Positions 34,324 through 45,122 of a stretch of DNA of 64,000 bases are shown in pieces. The notes under the pieces are model-generated. The model worked only from the letters and a program-made list of their open reading frames with translations. It had not been told where the DNA came from and did no database searches. Made by a program: the position numbers and the translations under genes. Origin of the DNA: Cellulomonas persica (GTDB taxonomy: Bacteria > Actinomycetota > Actinomycetes > Actinomycetales > Cellulomonadaceae). Every line of letters starts with the position of its first letter. Position 1 is the first letter of the stretch. The DNA lies in assembly GCF_007989825.1 (NCBI RefSeq), contig NZ_BJUA01000002.1, positions 186,001 to 250,000 of the forward strand. Reading direction: 5' to 3'.

Positions 34324-34349
34324 TACTGACGTGCATCTCGTACCGGAGG
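34317..34349 (+). promoter_or_regulatory. Riboswitch expression platform: SD-sequestering hairpin
   Basis: CCTTCGGTAC (34317-34326) can pair along ten bases with GTACCGGAGG (34340-34349), with one wobble, around a 13-base loop. The second strand contains the Shine-Dalgarno GGAGGA. The first strand includes the 3' half of riboswitch P1. The two folds exclude each other, so Mn2+ binding could free the ribosome site. Confidence 0.6.
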
Positions 34350-34357
34350 AGTACTCC

Positions 34358-35368
34358 ATGGATGTCCCTGTGCTTGTGTGGGCGCTGACCGGCGTCGCCG
34401 TCGTCGGACTCATCGTGTTCGACTTCTACGCCCATGTGCGCACCCCGCACGAACCGACGTTCCGCGAGTCGGCGTGGTGGTCGACCGTCTACATCGCGCT
34501 CGCGCTCGTCTTCGGCGTGGGGCTCGGCGTCGTCGCCGGCTGGGACCACGGGGCGGAGTACTTCGCCGGCTACGTGACCGAGAAGAGCCTGTCGGTCGAC
34601 AACCTGTTCGTCTTCCTCATCATCATGACGAGGTTCGCGGTCCCGCGTGCCTTCCAGCAGAAGGTGCTGCTGGTCGGCGTCGCGATCGCGCTCGTGCTCC
34701 GCACGATCTTCATCCTGCTGGGCGCGGCCGCGATCGAGCAGTGGTCGTGGGTCTTCTACGTCTTCGGCGCGTTCCTGGTCTACACAGGCATCAAGCTCGC
34801 GCGCGACCACGGGGACGAGACGCCCGACGACGACACCGGCAACGGCGTGCTCGTGCGGTTCGTCCGCCGCGTGCTGCCGACGACGGACGTGTACCACGAC
34901 GACCGCCTGACCGTGCGGGTCGACGGGCGACGCGTGCTGACCCCGATGCTCCTGGTCATGGTCGCGATCGGCTCGACGGACATCCTGTTCGCGCTCGACT
35001 CGATCCCCGCGATCTACGGCCTGACGTCCGAGCCCTACATCGTGTTCACGGCGAACGCGTTCGCCCTGCTCGGCCTGCGTCAGCTGTACTTCCTGATCGG
35101 CGGGCTGCTCGAGCGCCTCGTGTACCTCTCGCAGGGCCTTGCGGTGATCCTCGGCTTCATCGGCATCAAGCTCGTGCTGCACGCGATGCACACCAACGAG
35201 CTGCCCTTCATCAACGGCGGCGAGCACGTCGAGTGGGCGCCCGAGATCCCGATCTGGCTCTCGTTGACCGTGATCCTCGGAACCCTCGCGATCGCCACCG
35301 TGGCGAGCCTCGTCAAGACCCGCGGCGACCGGCGTTCCGAGCGGGCCGTCGCCGCCGTGGAGGAGTGA
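34358..35368 (+). CDS. TerC-family Mn2+ exporter, copy 1
   Basis: This 336-residue membrane protein has about nine helices and the TerC motifs EKSLSVDNLFVFLIIMTRF and GSTDILFALDSIPAIYG. Their acidic residues are thought to bind the metal. TerC proteins often export Mn2+ and sometimes metallate secreted enzymes; tellurite resistance is a historical name. The riboswitch upstream strongly supports Mn2+ control. The ATG at 34358 was chosen because GGAGGA lies seven bases before it. The second copy begins one base after the stop. Confidence 0.93.
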   Translation: MDVPVLVWALTGVAVVGLIVFDFYAHVRTPHEPTFRESAWWSTVYIALALVFGVGLGVVAGWDHGAEYFAGYVTEKSLSVDNLFVFLIIMTRFAVPRAFQQKVLLVGVAIALVLRTIFILLGAAAIEQWSWVFYVFGAFLVYTGIKLARDHGDETPDDDTGNGVLVRFVRRVLPTTDVYHDDRLTVRVDGRRVLTPMLLVMVAIGSTDILFALDSIPAIYGLTSEPYIVFTANAFALLGLRQLYFLIGGLLERLVYLSQGLAVILGFIGIKLVLHAMHTNELPFINGGEHVEWAPEIPIWLSLTVILGTLAIATVASLVKTRGDRRSERAVAAVEE

Positions 35369-35369
35369 C

Positions 35370-36371
35370 ATGGACGTCTCGTTGCTGGTGTGGGGCGTCT
35401 CGATCGCGGTGGTCGTCACGCTCCTCGCGGTCGACATCGCCGTCGTCGGCCGCCGCCCGCACGTGCCGAGCACTGCGGAGTGCCTGCGGCACCTCGCGGG
35501 CTACGTGGGACTCGCGATCGCGTTCGGCCTGGGCGTGTGGGCCACGGCCGGCGGGCAGTACGCGGGGGAGTTCTTCGCGGGCTGGCTGACCGAGTACTCG
35601 CTCTCGGTCGACAACCTCTTCGTCTTCATGCTGATCATGGCGCGGTTCGCCGTGCCGCGGCCCTACCAGCAGACCGCGCTGCTCGTCGGCATCGTGCTCG
35701 CGCTGGTCTTCCGGACGGCGTTCATCCTGGCGGGCGCGGCGATCGTCAGCACGTTCAGCTGGGTCTTCTACCTGTTCGGAGCGTTCCTGGTGTGGACGGG
35801 GTGGAAGGTCGGCCGGCAGGGCGCGGAGGACGAGGCCGAGGAGTTCCACCCGCCGCTCCTGCTGCGGCTCGTGGAGCGCTGGTTCCCCTCGACGTCGCAG
35901 TACCACGGGGTGCGGCTCACGGTCGTCGAGAACGGCCGTCGACTGATCACGCCCATGCTCATCGTCCTCGTCGCGCTCGGCGCGACCGACCTGCTGTTCG
36001 CGTTCGACTCGATCCCCGCGCTGTTCGGGCTCACGAGCGAGCCGTACCTCATCATGATGGCGAACCTGTTCGCGCTGATGGGTCTGCGCCAGCTCTACTT
36101 CCTGCTCGGCGACCTGCTCGCGCGGCTCGTCTACCTCAGCTACGGCCTCGCGGTGCTGCTCGGGTTCATCGGCGTCAAGCTCGTGCTCGAGGCGATGCAC
36201 GAGAACGAGGTGCCGTTCATCAACGGTGGCGAGCCGATCTCGTGGGCGCCCGAGATCCCGATCTGGGCGTCGCTGCTCGCGATCGTCGTGATCCTCGGGA
36301 CCACCGCTCTCGCGAGCCTCGCGAAGTCGCGCCGCGACGAGCGCGCCGCGCTGACCGACGCCCCGGTCTGA
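35370..36371 (+). CDS. TerC-family exporter, copy 2
   Basis: This 333-residue paralogue of the preceding protein has the same motifs, TEYSLSVDNLFVFMLIMARF and GATDLLFAFDSIPALFG. The two are alike over the whole length, including the ending EVPFINGGEPISWAPEIPIW, so they probably arose by tandem duplication. It starts one base after copy 1 with GGAGGAG at the junction and has no own promoter. The difference in specificity is unknown; the pair could form a heteromer or be additive. Confidence 0.92.
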   Translation: MDVSLLVWGVSIAVVVTLLAVDIAVVGRRPHVPSTAECLRHLAGYVGLAIAFGLGVWATAGGQYAGEFFAGWLTEYSLSVDNLFVFMLIMARFAVPRPYQQTALLVGIVLALVFRTAFILAGAAIVSTFSWVFYLFGAFLVWTGWKVGRQGAEDEAEEFHPPLLLRLVERWFPSTSQYHGVRLTVVENGRRLITPMLIVLVALGATDLLFAFDSIPALFGLTSEPYLIMMANLFALMGLRQLYFLLGDLLARLVYLSYGLAVLLGFIGVKLVLEAMHENEVPFINGGEPISWAPEIPIWASLLAIVVILGTTALASLAKSRRDERAALTDAPV

Positions 36372-36375
36372 GGTC

Positions 36376-36660
36376 TCAGCCCGCCCAGGGCCCCAGGACG
36401 ACGTCCCACTCGCGGACCTCGGTCGCGGTGATCAGGCCCTCGAGGTGGAACGGGTCGTCCGCGAGCAGCGCCTGCAGCGCGTCCTCGTCGGGCGCCGAGA
36501 AGACGAGCAGCGCACCGGGGGCGCCGCCCACGTACGGCCCGGAGCCGCGGAGCAGACCGGTCGCGGCGAGACCCGCGAGGTAGGCGCGGTGCGCGGGTCG
36601 GACGGCGTCGCGGACATCGGCGCGCTCGTCGTACGTGTACTGGACGGCATACGTGGGCAT
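36376..36660 (-). CDS. YciI-like protein
   Basis: The 94-residue product belongs to the YCII-related family. It has the YAVQYTYDERADVRDAVRPAHRAYL opening and the conserved His-Asp pattern later in the chain (DDPFHLEGLITATEVREWD). This ferredoxin-like fold occurs in a chlorohydroquinone dehydrochlorinase and in many small proteins of unknown role. CAGGAT lies six bases before the ATG. It ends five bases from the converging terC copy 2. Confidence 0.9.
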   Translation of the reverse strand: MPTYAVQYTYDERADVRDAVRPAHRAYLAGLAATGLLRGSGPYVGGAPGALLVFSAPDEDALQALLADDPFHLEGLITATEVREWDVVLGPWAG

Positions 36661-36737
36661 GCGCCCATCCTGCCCGACGGTGCGCCGTCCCGGCTGCGAC
36701 GACCGGCCCGGGTCGCGTGAGATGGCAGAGTGGCGGG

Positions 36738-37553
36738 ATGACGACCTGCGTGACGCTCGCCGACGGCATGCGGATGCCCGTGCTGGGCTTCGGTGTGTAC
36801 AAGGTGTCCGACGAGGATGCGGTGCCCGCGGTGAGCGAGGCGCTGACGGCCGGCTATCGGCTCGTCGACACCGCGACGCTGTACCGCAACGAGGCGGCGG
36901 TCGGGCGCGCGATCCGCGCGAGCGGGCTCGAGCGCGACGAGGTCTTCGTCACGACGAAGTTGTGGAACGACGCGCACGGCGACGGCGCGCGGGCGGCGTT
37001 CGAGGCATCGGTCGAGCGGCTCGGCCTGGGCGCCCCCGACCTCTACCTCATCCACTGGCCGGCGCCCGCGCGGGACCTGTACGTGCCCACGTGGCGCACG
37101 CTGCTCCGCCTGCGCGACGAGGGCCGCGTCCGGTCCGTGGGCGTCTCCAACTTCCAGCCGGACCACCTGCGGCGGATCGTCGACGACTCGGGCGAGGTGC
37201 CGGTCGTCAACCAGGTCGAGCTGCACCCGTACCTGCAGCAGCGCGCGCTGCGTGCGGTGCACGCCGAGCTGGGCGTCGTGACGCAGGCGTGGTCGCCGCT
37301 GGGCCGGGGCACCGTCCTCGCGGACCCGGTCATCGGTGACATCGCGCGCGCCCACGGGGCGAGCCCGGCGCAGGTCGTGCTCCGCTGGCACCTCGACCTC
37401 GGGATCGCGGTGATCCCGAAGTCCGTGACGCCCGAGCGCATCCGCGAGAACCTCGCGGCGGCCGACCTGGACCTGACCGACGAGGACCACGAGCGGATCG
37501 CCGCGCTCGACCGGGGCGAGCGCTCCGGCTCGGACCCCGACCTCGTGAACTGA
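36738..37553 (+). CDS. Aldo/keto reductase
   Basis: The 271-residue protein is a TIM-barrel NADPH oxidoreductase of the AKR family. The catalytic tetrad is clear: Asp in LVDTATLYRNE with its Tyr, Lys in VTTKLWN, and His in YLIHWP. The cofactor-binding motif is IPKSVTPERIREN. The nearest known group is the bacterial 2,5-diketo-D-gluconate reductase type, but the substrate is not determined. CAGAGT lies six bases before the ATG, a weak leaderless pattern. YciI is divergent. Confidence 0.93.
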   Translation: MTTCVTLADGMRMPVLGFGVYKVSDEDAVPAVSEALTAGYRLVDTATLYRNEAAVGRAIRASGLERDEVFVTTKLWNDAHGDGARAAFEASVERLGLGAPDLYLIHWPAPARDLYVPTWRTLLRLRDEGRVRSVGVSNFQPDHLRRIVDDSGEVPVVNQVELHPYLQQRALRAVHAELGVVTQAWSPLGRGTVLADPVIGDIARAHGASPAQVVLRWHLDLGIAVIPKSVTPERIRENLAAADLDLTDEDHERIAALDRGERSGSDPDLVN

Positions 37554-37600
37554 TACTCCACCGCCACCGGCCCGCCGGTGGCCCGATCCCGAGGGGAACC

Positions 37601-38758
37601 ATGGCCCGCGAGCTCCGCACCCTGCTGACCGACGAGCTGCTGGCGCGCGTGCACGAGCGCGCGGCCGTCCACGACCGCGAGAACACGTTCCCGCACGAGG
37701 ACCTCGCCGAGCTCGTCGCGGCGGGCTACCTCTCGGCGTTCGTGCCCGAGCGCCTCGGTGGAGCAGGGCTCACGCTCGAGGAGGTCGCGCGAGAGCAGGT
37801 CCGGCTCGCGGCGGCCGCCCCCGCGACCGCGCTGGCCGTCAACATGCACCTCGTCGTGACGGGGATGGCCGCGCTGCTCGTCGGACGCGGGGACGACCGA
37901 CTCGAGTTCGTGCTGCGGGACGCGGCCGCGGGCGAGGTCTTCGCGTTCGGCAACTCCGAGGCGGGCAACGACCTCGTGATGTTCGGCTCGCGCACGCGCG
38001 CGGTGCCGCAGGCCGACGGCGGGTACCGGTACTTCGGGACGAAGATCTTCACGTCGCTCTCGCCGGTCTGGACGCGGCTCGCGACGTTCGGCCTGGACGA
38101 CTCCGACCCGGCCGACCCTCGGCTCGTGCACGGGGTCGTGACGCGGGACGGCACGACGTCCAAGGACGACTGGGACACCCTCGGCATGCGTGCCACGCAG
38201 TCGGCGACCACCGTCCTCGACGGTGCCTACGCCCCTGCGGACCAGGTCTACCGCCGGCTTCCCCCCGGCCCGTCCGCTGACTCGTTCATCTTCGCGCTGT
38301 TCGCGGTGTTCGAGATCCTCCTGGGCGCGGTCTACACCGGTATCGGCCGTCGCGCGGTCGAGCTCGCTGTCGCGGCCGCGCGGCGGCGGACGTCGTTCAA
38401 GTACGCCGGCCGGCCGTACGCGCAGGACCCGGACATCCGCTGGCGGATCGCGGACGCCGCGCTGCTGCAGGACGGCGCCGAGCTGCAGGTGTTCGCGCTC
38501 GCACGGGACGTGGACGAGCAGGCCGACCACGGCAGCAGGTGGTTCGCGCAGCTCGTCGGGCTCAAGGTCCGGGCGACGGAGTCGGCCCGTCAGGTCGTCG
38601 AGCTGGCGCTGCGGGCGTCCGGCGGCGGCTCGTACTTCAGCGGCAACGAGCTGGGGCGGCTCTACCGCGACGTGCTCGCCGGGATCTTCCACCCGTCGGA
38701 CGACGAGTCCGCGCACGCGACGGTCGCGACGTCCGTGCTCGGCCCCGTGGAGGACTGA
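37601..38758 (+). CDS. Acyl-CoA dehydrogenase-like flavoprotein
   Basis: The 385-residue protein has the acyl-CoA dehydrogenase fold: an N-terminal helical part (PERLGGAGLTLEEVAREQ), a middle beta-domain (GGYRYFGTKIFTSL, WDTLGMRATQSATTVLDG), and a C-terminal four-helix bundle. It lacks the standard catalytic Glu context and ends in GRLYRDVLAGIFHP. So it may be a flavin-dependent oxygenase or desulfurisation-type relative rather than a beta-oxidation enzyme. GAGGGG precedes the ATG. Confidence 0.8.
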   Translation: MARELRTLLTDELLARVHERAAVHDRENTFPHEDLAELVAAGYLSAFVPERLGGAGLTLEEVAREQVRLAAAAPATALAVNMHLVVTGMAALLVGRGDDRLEFVLRDAAAGEVFAFGNSEAGNDLVMFGSRTRAVPQADGGYRYFGTKIFTSLSPVWTRLATFGLDDSDPADPRLVHGVVTRDGTTSKDDWDTLGMRATQSATTVLDGAYAPADQVYRRLPPGPSADSFIFALFAVFEILLGAVYTGIGRRAVELAVAAARRRTSFKYAGRPYAQDPDIRWRIADAALLQDGAELQVFALARDVDEQADHGSRWFAQLVGLKVRATESARQVVELALRASGGGSYFSGNELGRLYRDVLAGIFHPSDDESAHATVATSVLGPVED

Positions 38759-38833
38759 GCGGCGCCACGCGCCCTCGTCGCGCGAGGCTGGTCGGGTGCG
38801 GTGCACCGGCTGTGCGGTGTCGTGCCTGTCGGG

Positions 38834-39541
38834 TCACCAGCCGCGCGTCCGCCAGTGCGGCAGCTGCGGACGTTCGGCACCCAGCGTCGTGTCCCGCCCG
38901 TGCCCGGGGTAGACCCACGTGGCGTCGTCGAACCGGTCGAAGAGCCGAGCAGTGACGTCGGCGTACAGCGACGCGAAGTCCTCGGGCGTCGTCGTGCGCC
39001 CCACGCCGCCGGGGAAGAGCGAGTCGCCCGTGAAGACGTGCGCTCGCCCGGGCGCGGCACCCGGTGCGGTCGCGTGCTCGGGCTCGCGGTAGACGAGCGC
39101 GACGGAGCCGGGGGTGTGCCCGCGCAGCGCGACGACCTCGAGCGTCACGTGCCCGACGACGACGAGGTCGCCGTCCAGCAGACGACGCGTGACCGGCGTG
39201 CCGGTCGCCTGGGCGATCGCGTCCGCGTCGGGTGCACCGGCGGCGACGGCCGCGCCCGTCACCGCGACGACCGAGGTGAGCGCGCCGAGGTGGTCGCGGT
39301 GCCGGTGGGTCGTCACGACGGTGTCGAGCCGTGCGGAGGAGCTTCCTTCGCGCACCAGGTCGAGCAGGCGGTCGGCGTCGGCCGCGGCGTCGACGAGGAG
39401 CTGGGCACCCGCTCGTCGGCACGTGACGAGGTAGGCGTTGTTGTCCATCGGGCCGACGGACGCCTTGCGGATCTCGACCTCGTCGAGCACGCGCAGGGCC
39501 GGGGGTCCGCCGGGGGAGACGTCACCGGTGTACGTCGTCAT
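38834..39541 (-). CDS. Metallo-beta-lactamase-fold hydrolase
   Basis: The 235-residue product has the metal-binding signature THRHRDHLGA and the further ligands HTPGSV and GDSLFPGG with a later His in YPGHG. It resembles glyoxalase II-like enzymes, and similar proteins hydrolyse thioesters of mycothiol or glutathione. AAGGAG precedes the ATG, which overlaps the stop of the GH15 gene (ATGA). The two are therefore one operon, though their joint purpose is not clear. Confidence 0.87.
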   Translation of the reverse strand: MTTYTGDVSPGGPPALRVLDEVEIRKASVGPMDNNAYLVTCRRAGAQLLVDAAADADRLLDLVREGSSSARLDTVVTTHRHRDHLGALTSVVAVTGAAVAAGAPDADAIAQATGTPVTRRLLDGDLVVVGHVTLEVVALRGHTPGSVALVYREPEHATAPGAAPGRAHVFTGDSLFPGGVGRTTTPEDFASLYADVTARLFDRFDDATWVYPGHGRDTTLGAERPQLPHWRTRGW

Positions 39542-41418
39542 CGGACTCCTTCCACGCGTACCTCGGACGACCTGGTCGCGGCCGCCACCGCGTGCGACTG
39601 CACGGCCTTGACCAGCGCGAGGTGCGACAAGGCCTGAGGGACGTTACCCGCCATGCGACGCCCGCGTGGGTCGTACTGCTCGGCGAGCAGGCCCACGTCG
39701 TTGACGAGCCCGACGAGCGTGTCGAGGACCGTGCCCGCCTCGTCGACCTCGCCGATCCTGGCCAGGGCGTCGGCGAGCCAGAACGAGCAGGCCAGGAACG
39801 CGTGCTCGCCGCCGGCGACGCCGTCGTCGGTCCGCTCCGCGCGGTAGCGTCGCAGCAGCCCGGGCGCGACCTCGAGCTCGGCGCGGACGGCCGCGACGGT
39901 GCCCCGCACACGCTCGTCGTCGGCCGGCAGGAAGCCCACCTGGACGAGCTGCAGCAGCGCCGCGTCGGTGTGGTCCGCGCCGTAGTGCTGGACGAACGTG
40001 CGCAGGCCGGGGTGCCAGCCGTGCGCCAGGACGTCGGCCCGGATCTCGTCGCGCTCGCGGCGCCAGCGCTCGACCGGCCCGTCGAGCCCGTGCTCCTCGA
40101 CACCGCGGATCGCCCGGTCCACCGCGGCCCACGCCATGACCTTCGAGTGCACGAAGTGCTGCGGCTCGCCGCGGACCTCCCAGATCCCGCGGTCCGGCCG
40201 TCGCCACTGACGCAGGAGCTCCTCGAGCAGGTGGCGCTGCAGCGACCACGACGCCGCCGACTCGACCACCCCCGCGTCGCGCGCGGCGTGCAGCGCGCAC
40301 ATCACCTCGCCGAGCACGTCGTTCTGGACCTGCCCCGCCGCGAGGTTGCCGAGCCGCACCGGCCGCGACCCGGCGTACCCACCCAGGTGCGTGAGCTCAC
40401 GCTCGGGCAGCTCCCGGCCGCCGTCGATGCGGTACATGATCTGCAGGTCGGCCGGGTCGCCGGCGACCGCGCGCAGCAGCCAGTCCCGCCACTGCATGGC
40501 CTCCTGCGTGAAGCCCTGCTCGATGAGCGCCTCGAGCGTCAGCGCCGCGTCGCGCAGCCAGCAGTAGCGGTAGTCCCAGTTCCGCTCGCCGCCGAAGTCC
40601 TCGGGCAGGCTCGTGGTGGCCGCCGCGGCGATCCCGCCGGTCTCGAAGTCGGTCAGGAGCCGCAGGACCAGGAGCGAGCGGATGACGGCCTCGCGGTGCG
40701 GACCCTCGTACCGCGCGTCGCGCGCCCACAGGCCCCAGGCGACGCGCGTCGAGTCGACGCGGGCGGGTGAGGGCACGATCTCGGGGACCGGCTCCCAGGA
40801 CCGGACCCAGGTGACGTCGAGCTCCATCGACTCGCCCGCGCGGAGCTCGATGTCGTCCACGTGCCGGTGGTCGTGCGCGTGCGGCAGGTGCGTGCCGCGC
40901 AGGACGAGCGAGTCGGGCCCGGCCACCGCGCGGATCGCCTCGTCCTGACCCCGGGTGTGCGTGACCCACGGCTGGATCGCGCCGTACCCGAACCGCACGA
41001 CCCACTCGTGCCGCACCTGCACCGTCCCGCGTGTGCACGTGACGTGCCGGACGACGTCGGCGCGGCCGTCGGAGATCGGCATCGCGTCGACGACGACCGC
41101 CGTGCCGGTCGGGGACTCGTACGTGGTCTCCAGGACGAACGAGTCCCCGAGGTAGCGTCGCGTGACGGAGTGCGCGTCGGGCACCGTGACGAGCCACCGC
41201 CCGTTGTCCTCGGTGCCGAGCAGCCGCGCGAAGCACGCGGCCGAGTCGACGTAGGGCAGGCAGAGCCAGTCGATCGAGCCGCGTCGGGAGACCAGAGCGG
41301 TGGTCCGGCCATCCCCGATGACCGCGTACTCGGCGATGGGGACCGGCAGCGGCTCGGGGTCCGGGGGTGCGGCACCCGTGCGCTCGGTGGCGGTGTGCTG
41401 TGGGTCGTGGCGGCTCAT
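39538..41418 (-). CDS. GH15 glucoamylase/trehalase-like enzyme
   Basis: The 626-residue product has an N-terminal beta-sandwich ([32 protein letters not shown]) and an (alpha/alpha)6 barrel with the GH15 motif [40 protein letters not shown] comes later. Close relatives in mycobacteria are trehalases; others are glucan hydrolases. No signal peptide is seen, so it probably works on cytoplasmic trehalose or maltodextrin. The ATG at 41418 was chosen because the conserved domain starts soon after. It is co-transcribed with the metallo-hydrolase. Confidence 0.88.
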   Translation of the reverse strand: MSRHDPQHTATERTGAAPPDPEPLPVPIAEYAVIGDGRTTALVSRRGSIDWLCLPYVDSAACFARLLGTEDNGRWLVTVPDAHSVTRRYLGDSFVLETTYESPTGTAVVVDAMPISDGRADVVRHVTCTRGTVQVRHEWVVRFGYGAIQPWVTHTRGQDEAIRAVAGPDSLVLRGTHLPHAHDHRHVDDIELRAGESMELDVTWVRSWEPVPEIVPSPARVDSTRVAWGLWARDARYEGPHREAVIRSLLVLRLLTDFETGGIAAAATTSLPEDFGGERNWDYRYCWLRDAALTLEALIEQGFTQEAMQWRDWLLRAVAGDPADLQIMYRIDGGRELPERELTHLGGYAGSRPVRLGNLAAGQVQNDVLGEVMCALHAARDAGVVESAASWSLQRHLLEELLRQWRRPDRGIWEVRGEPQHFVHSKVMAWAAVDRAIRGVEEHGLDGPVERWRRERDEIRADVLAHGWHPGLRTFVQHYGADHTDAALLQLVQVGFLPADDERVRGTVAAVRAELEVAPGLLRRYRAERTDDGVAGGEHAFLACSFWLADALARIGEVDEAGTVLDTLVGLVNDVGLLAEQYDPRGRRMAGNVPQALSHLALVKAVQSHAVAAATRSSEVRVEGVR

Positions 41419-41493
41419 GGTGCGTCCAGCATGGGGCGGACGCCGCGGTCCGGCACCCCGACCAGCACGTGAGCGCCACATCAGGATCGCCGG

Positions 41494-41509
41494 TCGAACG
41501 GGTGTGCGA
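41494..41509. promoter_or_regulatory. LexA-like SOS box upstream of uvrA
   Basis: TCGAACGGGTGTGCGA matches the actinobacterial LexA consensus TCGAAC-N4-GTTCGA at 11 of 12 fixed positions. It lies 18 bases before the uvrA -10, overlapping the -35 zone, so bound LexA should block transcription. Confidence 0.7.
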
Positions 41510-41526
41510 ATGTCGGTGCCGGAACG

Positions 41527-41539
41527 TAGACTGCACGCC
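41527..41539 (+). promoter_or_regulatory. Leaderless-type promoter of uvrA
   Basis: TAGACT (41527-41532) lies seven bases before the GTG start of uvrA. The transcript should therefore begin at or next to the first codon. Confidence 0.55.
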
Positions 41540-44407
<2,868 letters not shown>

Positions 44408-44414
44408 CCCTGTC

Positions 44415-44432
44415 CCGGGCCGTCCGGCCCGG
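44415..44432 (+). terminator. Possible uvrA terminator
   Basis: CCGGGCC and GGCCCGG can pair eight bases after the uvrA stop, with a four-base loop. The stem is short but fully GC. The rest of this 127-base gap holds nothing that I recognise. Confidence 0.45.
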
Positions 44433-44534
44433 CCCCAGGTACGCGCGAAGCCGAGCTGCGGCCGCGTCCACGGTCGTCGGTCGGGCGGCTCGGTCTCGCA
44501 CGGCGTCGAACGACGCCGGCGCCGTGCCGGAGCG

Positions 44535-45047
44535 TCAGGCGCGGGCCGCGTGCTCGAACGTGACCGGGGCGGGCTCGTGCCGCACCGTGAAGTTCACCGA
44601 ACGCGCGATGAAGCAGTGCTCGTGCGCGCGGTGGTGCAGGTCCTCGAGCACGCCGTCGTCGACCGCCCGCCCGTCCGGCAGCACGTGGTTGCGCACGACG
44701 ACGCGGGGCCGCAGCACGACCTCCGTGAACTGCCCGTGCCCTGCCGACTCGATCCGCATGGTGCCGCTCGCTGCGTCGCCGTAGCCGACGACGACCACGC
44801 CGGCCTTGGCCGCGAGGTGCAGGAACCAGAGCATGTGGCACTGGGCCAGGGCGCCGACCACGAGGTCCTCGGGCGACCATCGAGCGGGGTCCCCGCGGAA
44901 CGCCGGGTCCGACGTGCCGGGCAGGGGGAGCTTGTCGCCCGACGTCAGCTCGTGGTTCCGGCCGTAGGAGGTGTACGTGGAGGTGCCCTGGTCGCCCGCG
45001 CCGGTCCAGGTCAGGTCCACGGAGTACGAGTGCAAGAGCTGCGCCAT
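44535..45047 (-). CDS. OsmC-family protein
   Basis: The 170-residue product is an OsmC/Ohr-fold protein. It has the lead DLTWTGAGDQGTSTYTSYGRNHEL, the PEDLVVGALAQCHMLWFLHLA helix with one Cys, and a second Cys in EHCFIARSVNF. Two such Cys residues form the peroxide-reducing pair in this family. It probably reduces organic hydroperoxides in the cytoplasm. TAGCGT lies six bases before the ATG. It is divergent from uvrC. Confidence 0.9.
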   Translation of the reverse strand: MAQLLHSYSVDLTWTGAGDQGTSTYTSYGRNHELTSGDKLPLPGTSDPAFRGDPARWSPEDLVVGALAQCHMLWFLHLAAKAGVVVVGYGDAASGTMRIESAGHGQFTEVVLRPRVVVRNHVLPDGRAVDDGVLEDLHHRAHEHCFIARSVNFTVRHEPAPVTFEHAARA

Positions 45048-45110
45048 GACTGCACGCTAGTCGTGCGGCGGGCGCCCCGCGGCCCGTCGGGGTGTGTCGG
45101 CCGGGCGAAC

Positions 45111-45122
45111 TAGGCTCGGAGC
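45111..45122 (+). promoter_or_regulatory. Leaderless-type promoter of uvrC
   Basis: TAGGCT (45111-45116) is followed by six bases and the uvrC ATG. No LexA box that matches well was found in front of it. Confidence 0.55.

Noticed and set aside
36376..36802. Longer versions of the YciI frame
   Set aside because: They run through the aldo/keto reductase start. The 94-residue form has the family length and a leaderless -10 before its ATG.
45106..45121. LexA-like box before uvrC (GCGAACTAGGCTCGGA)
   Set aside because: Only the first half-site matches; the second half differs at several fixed positions.
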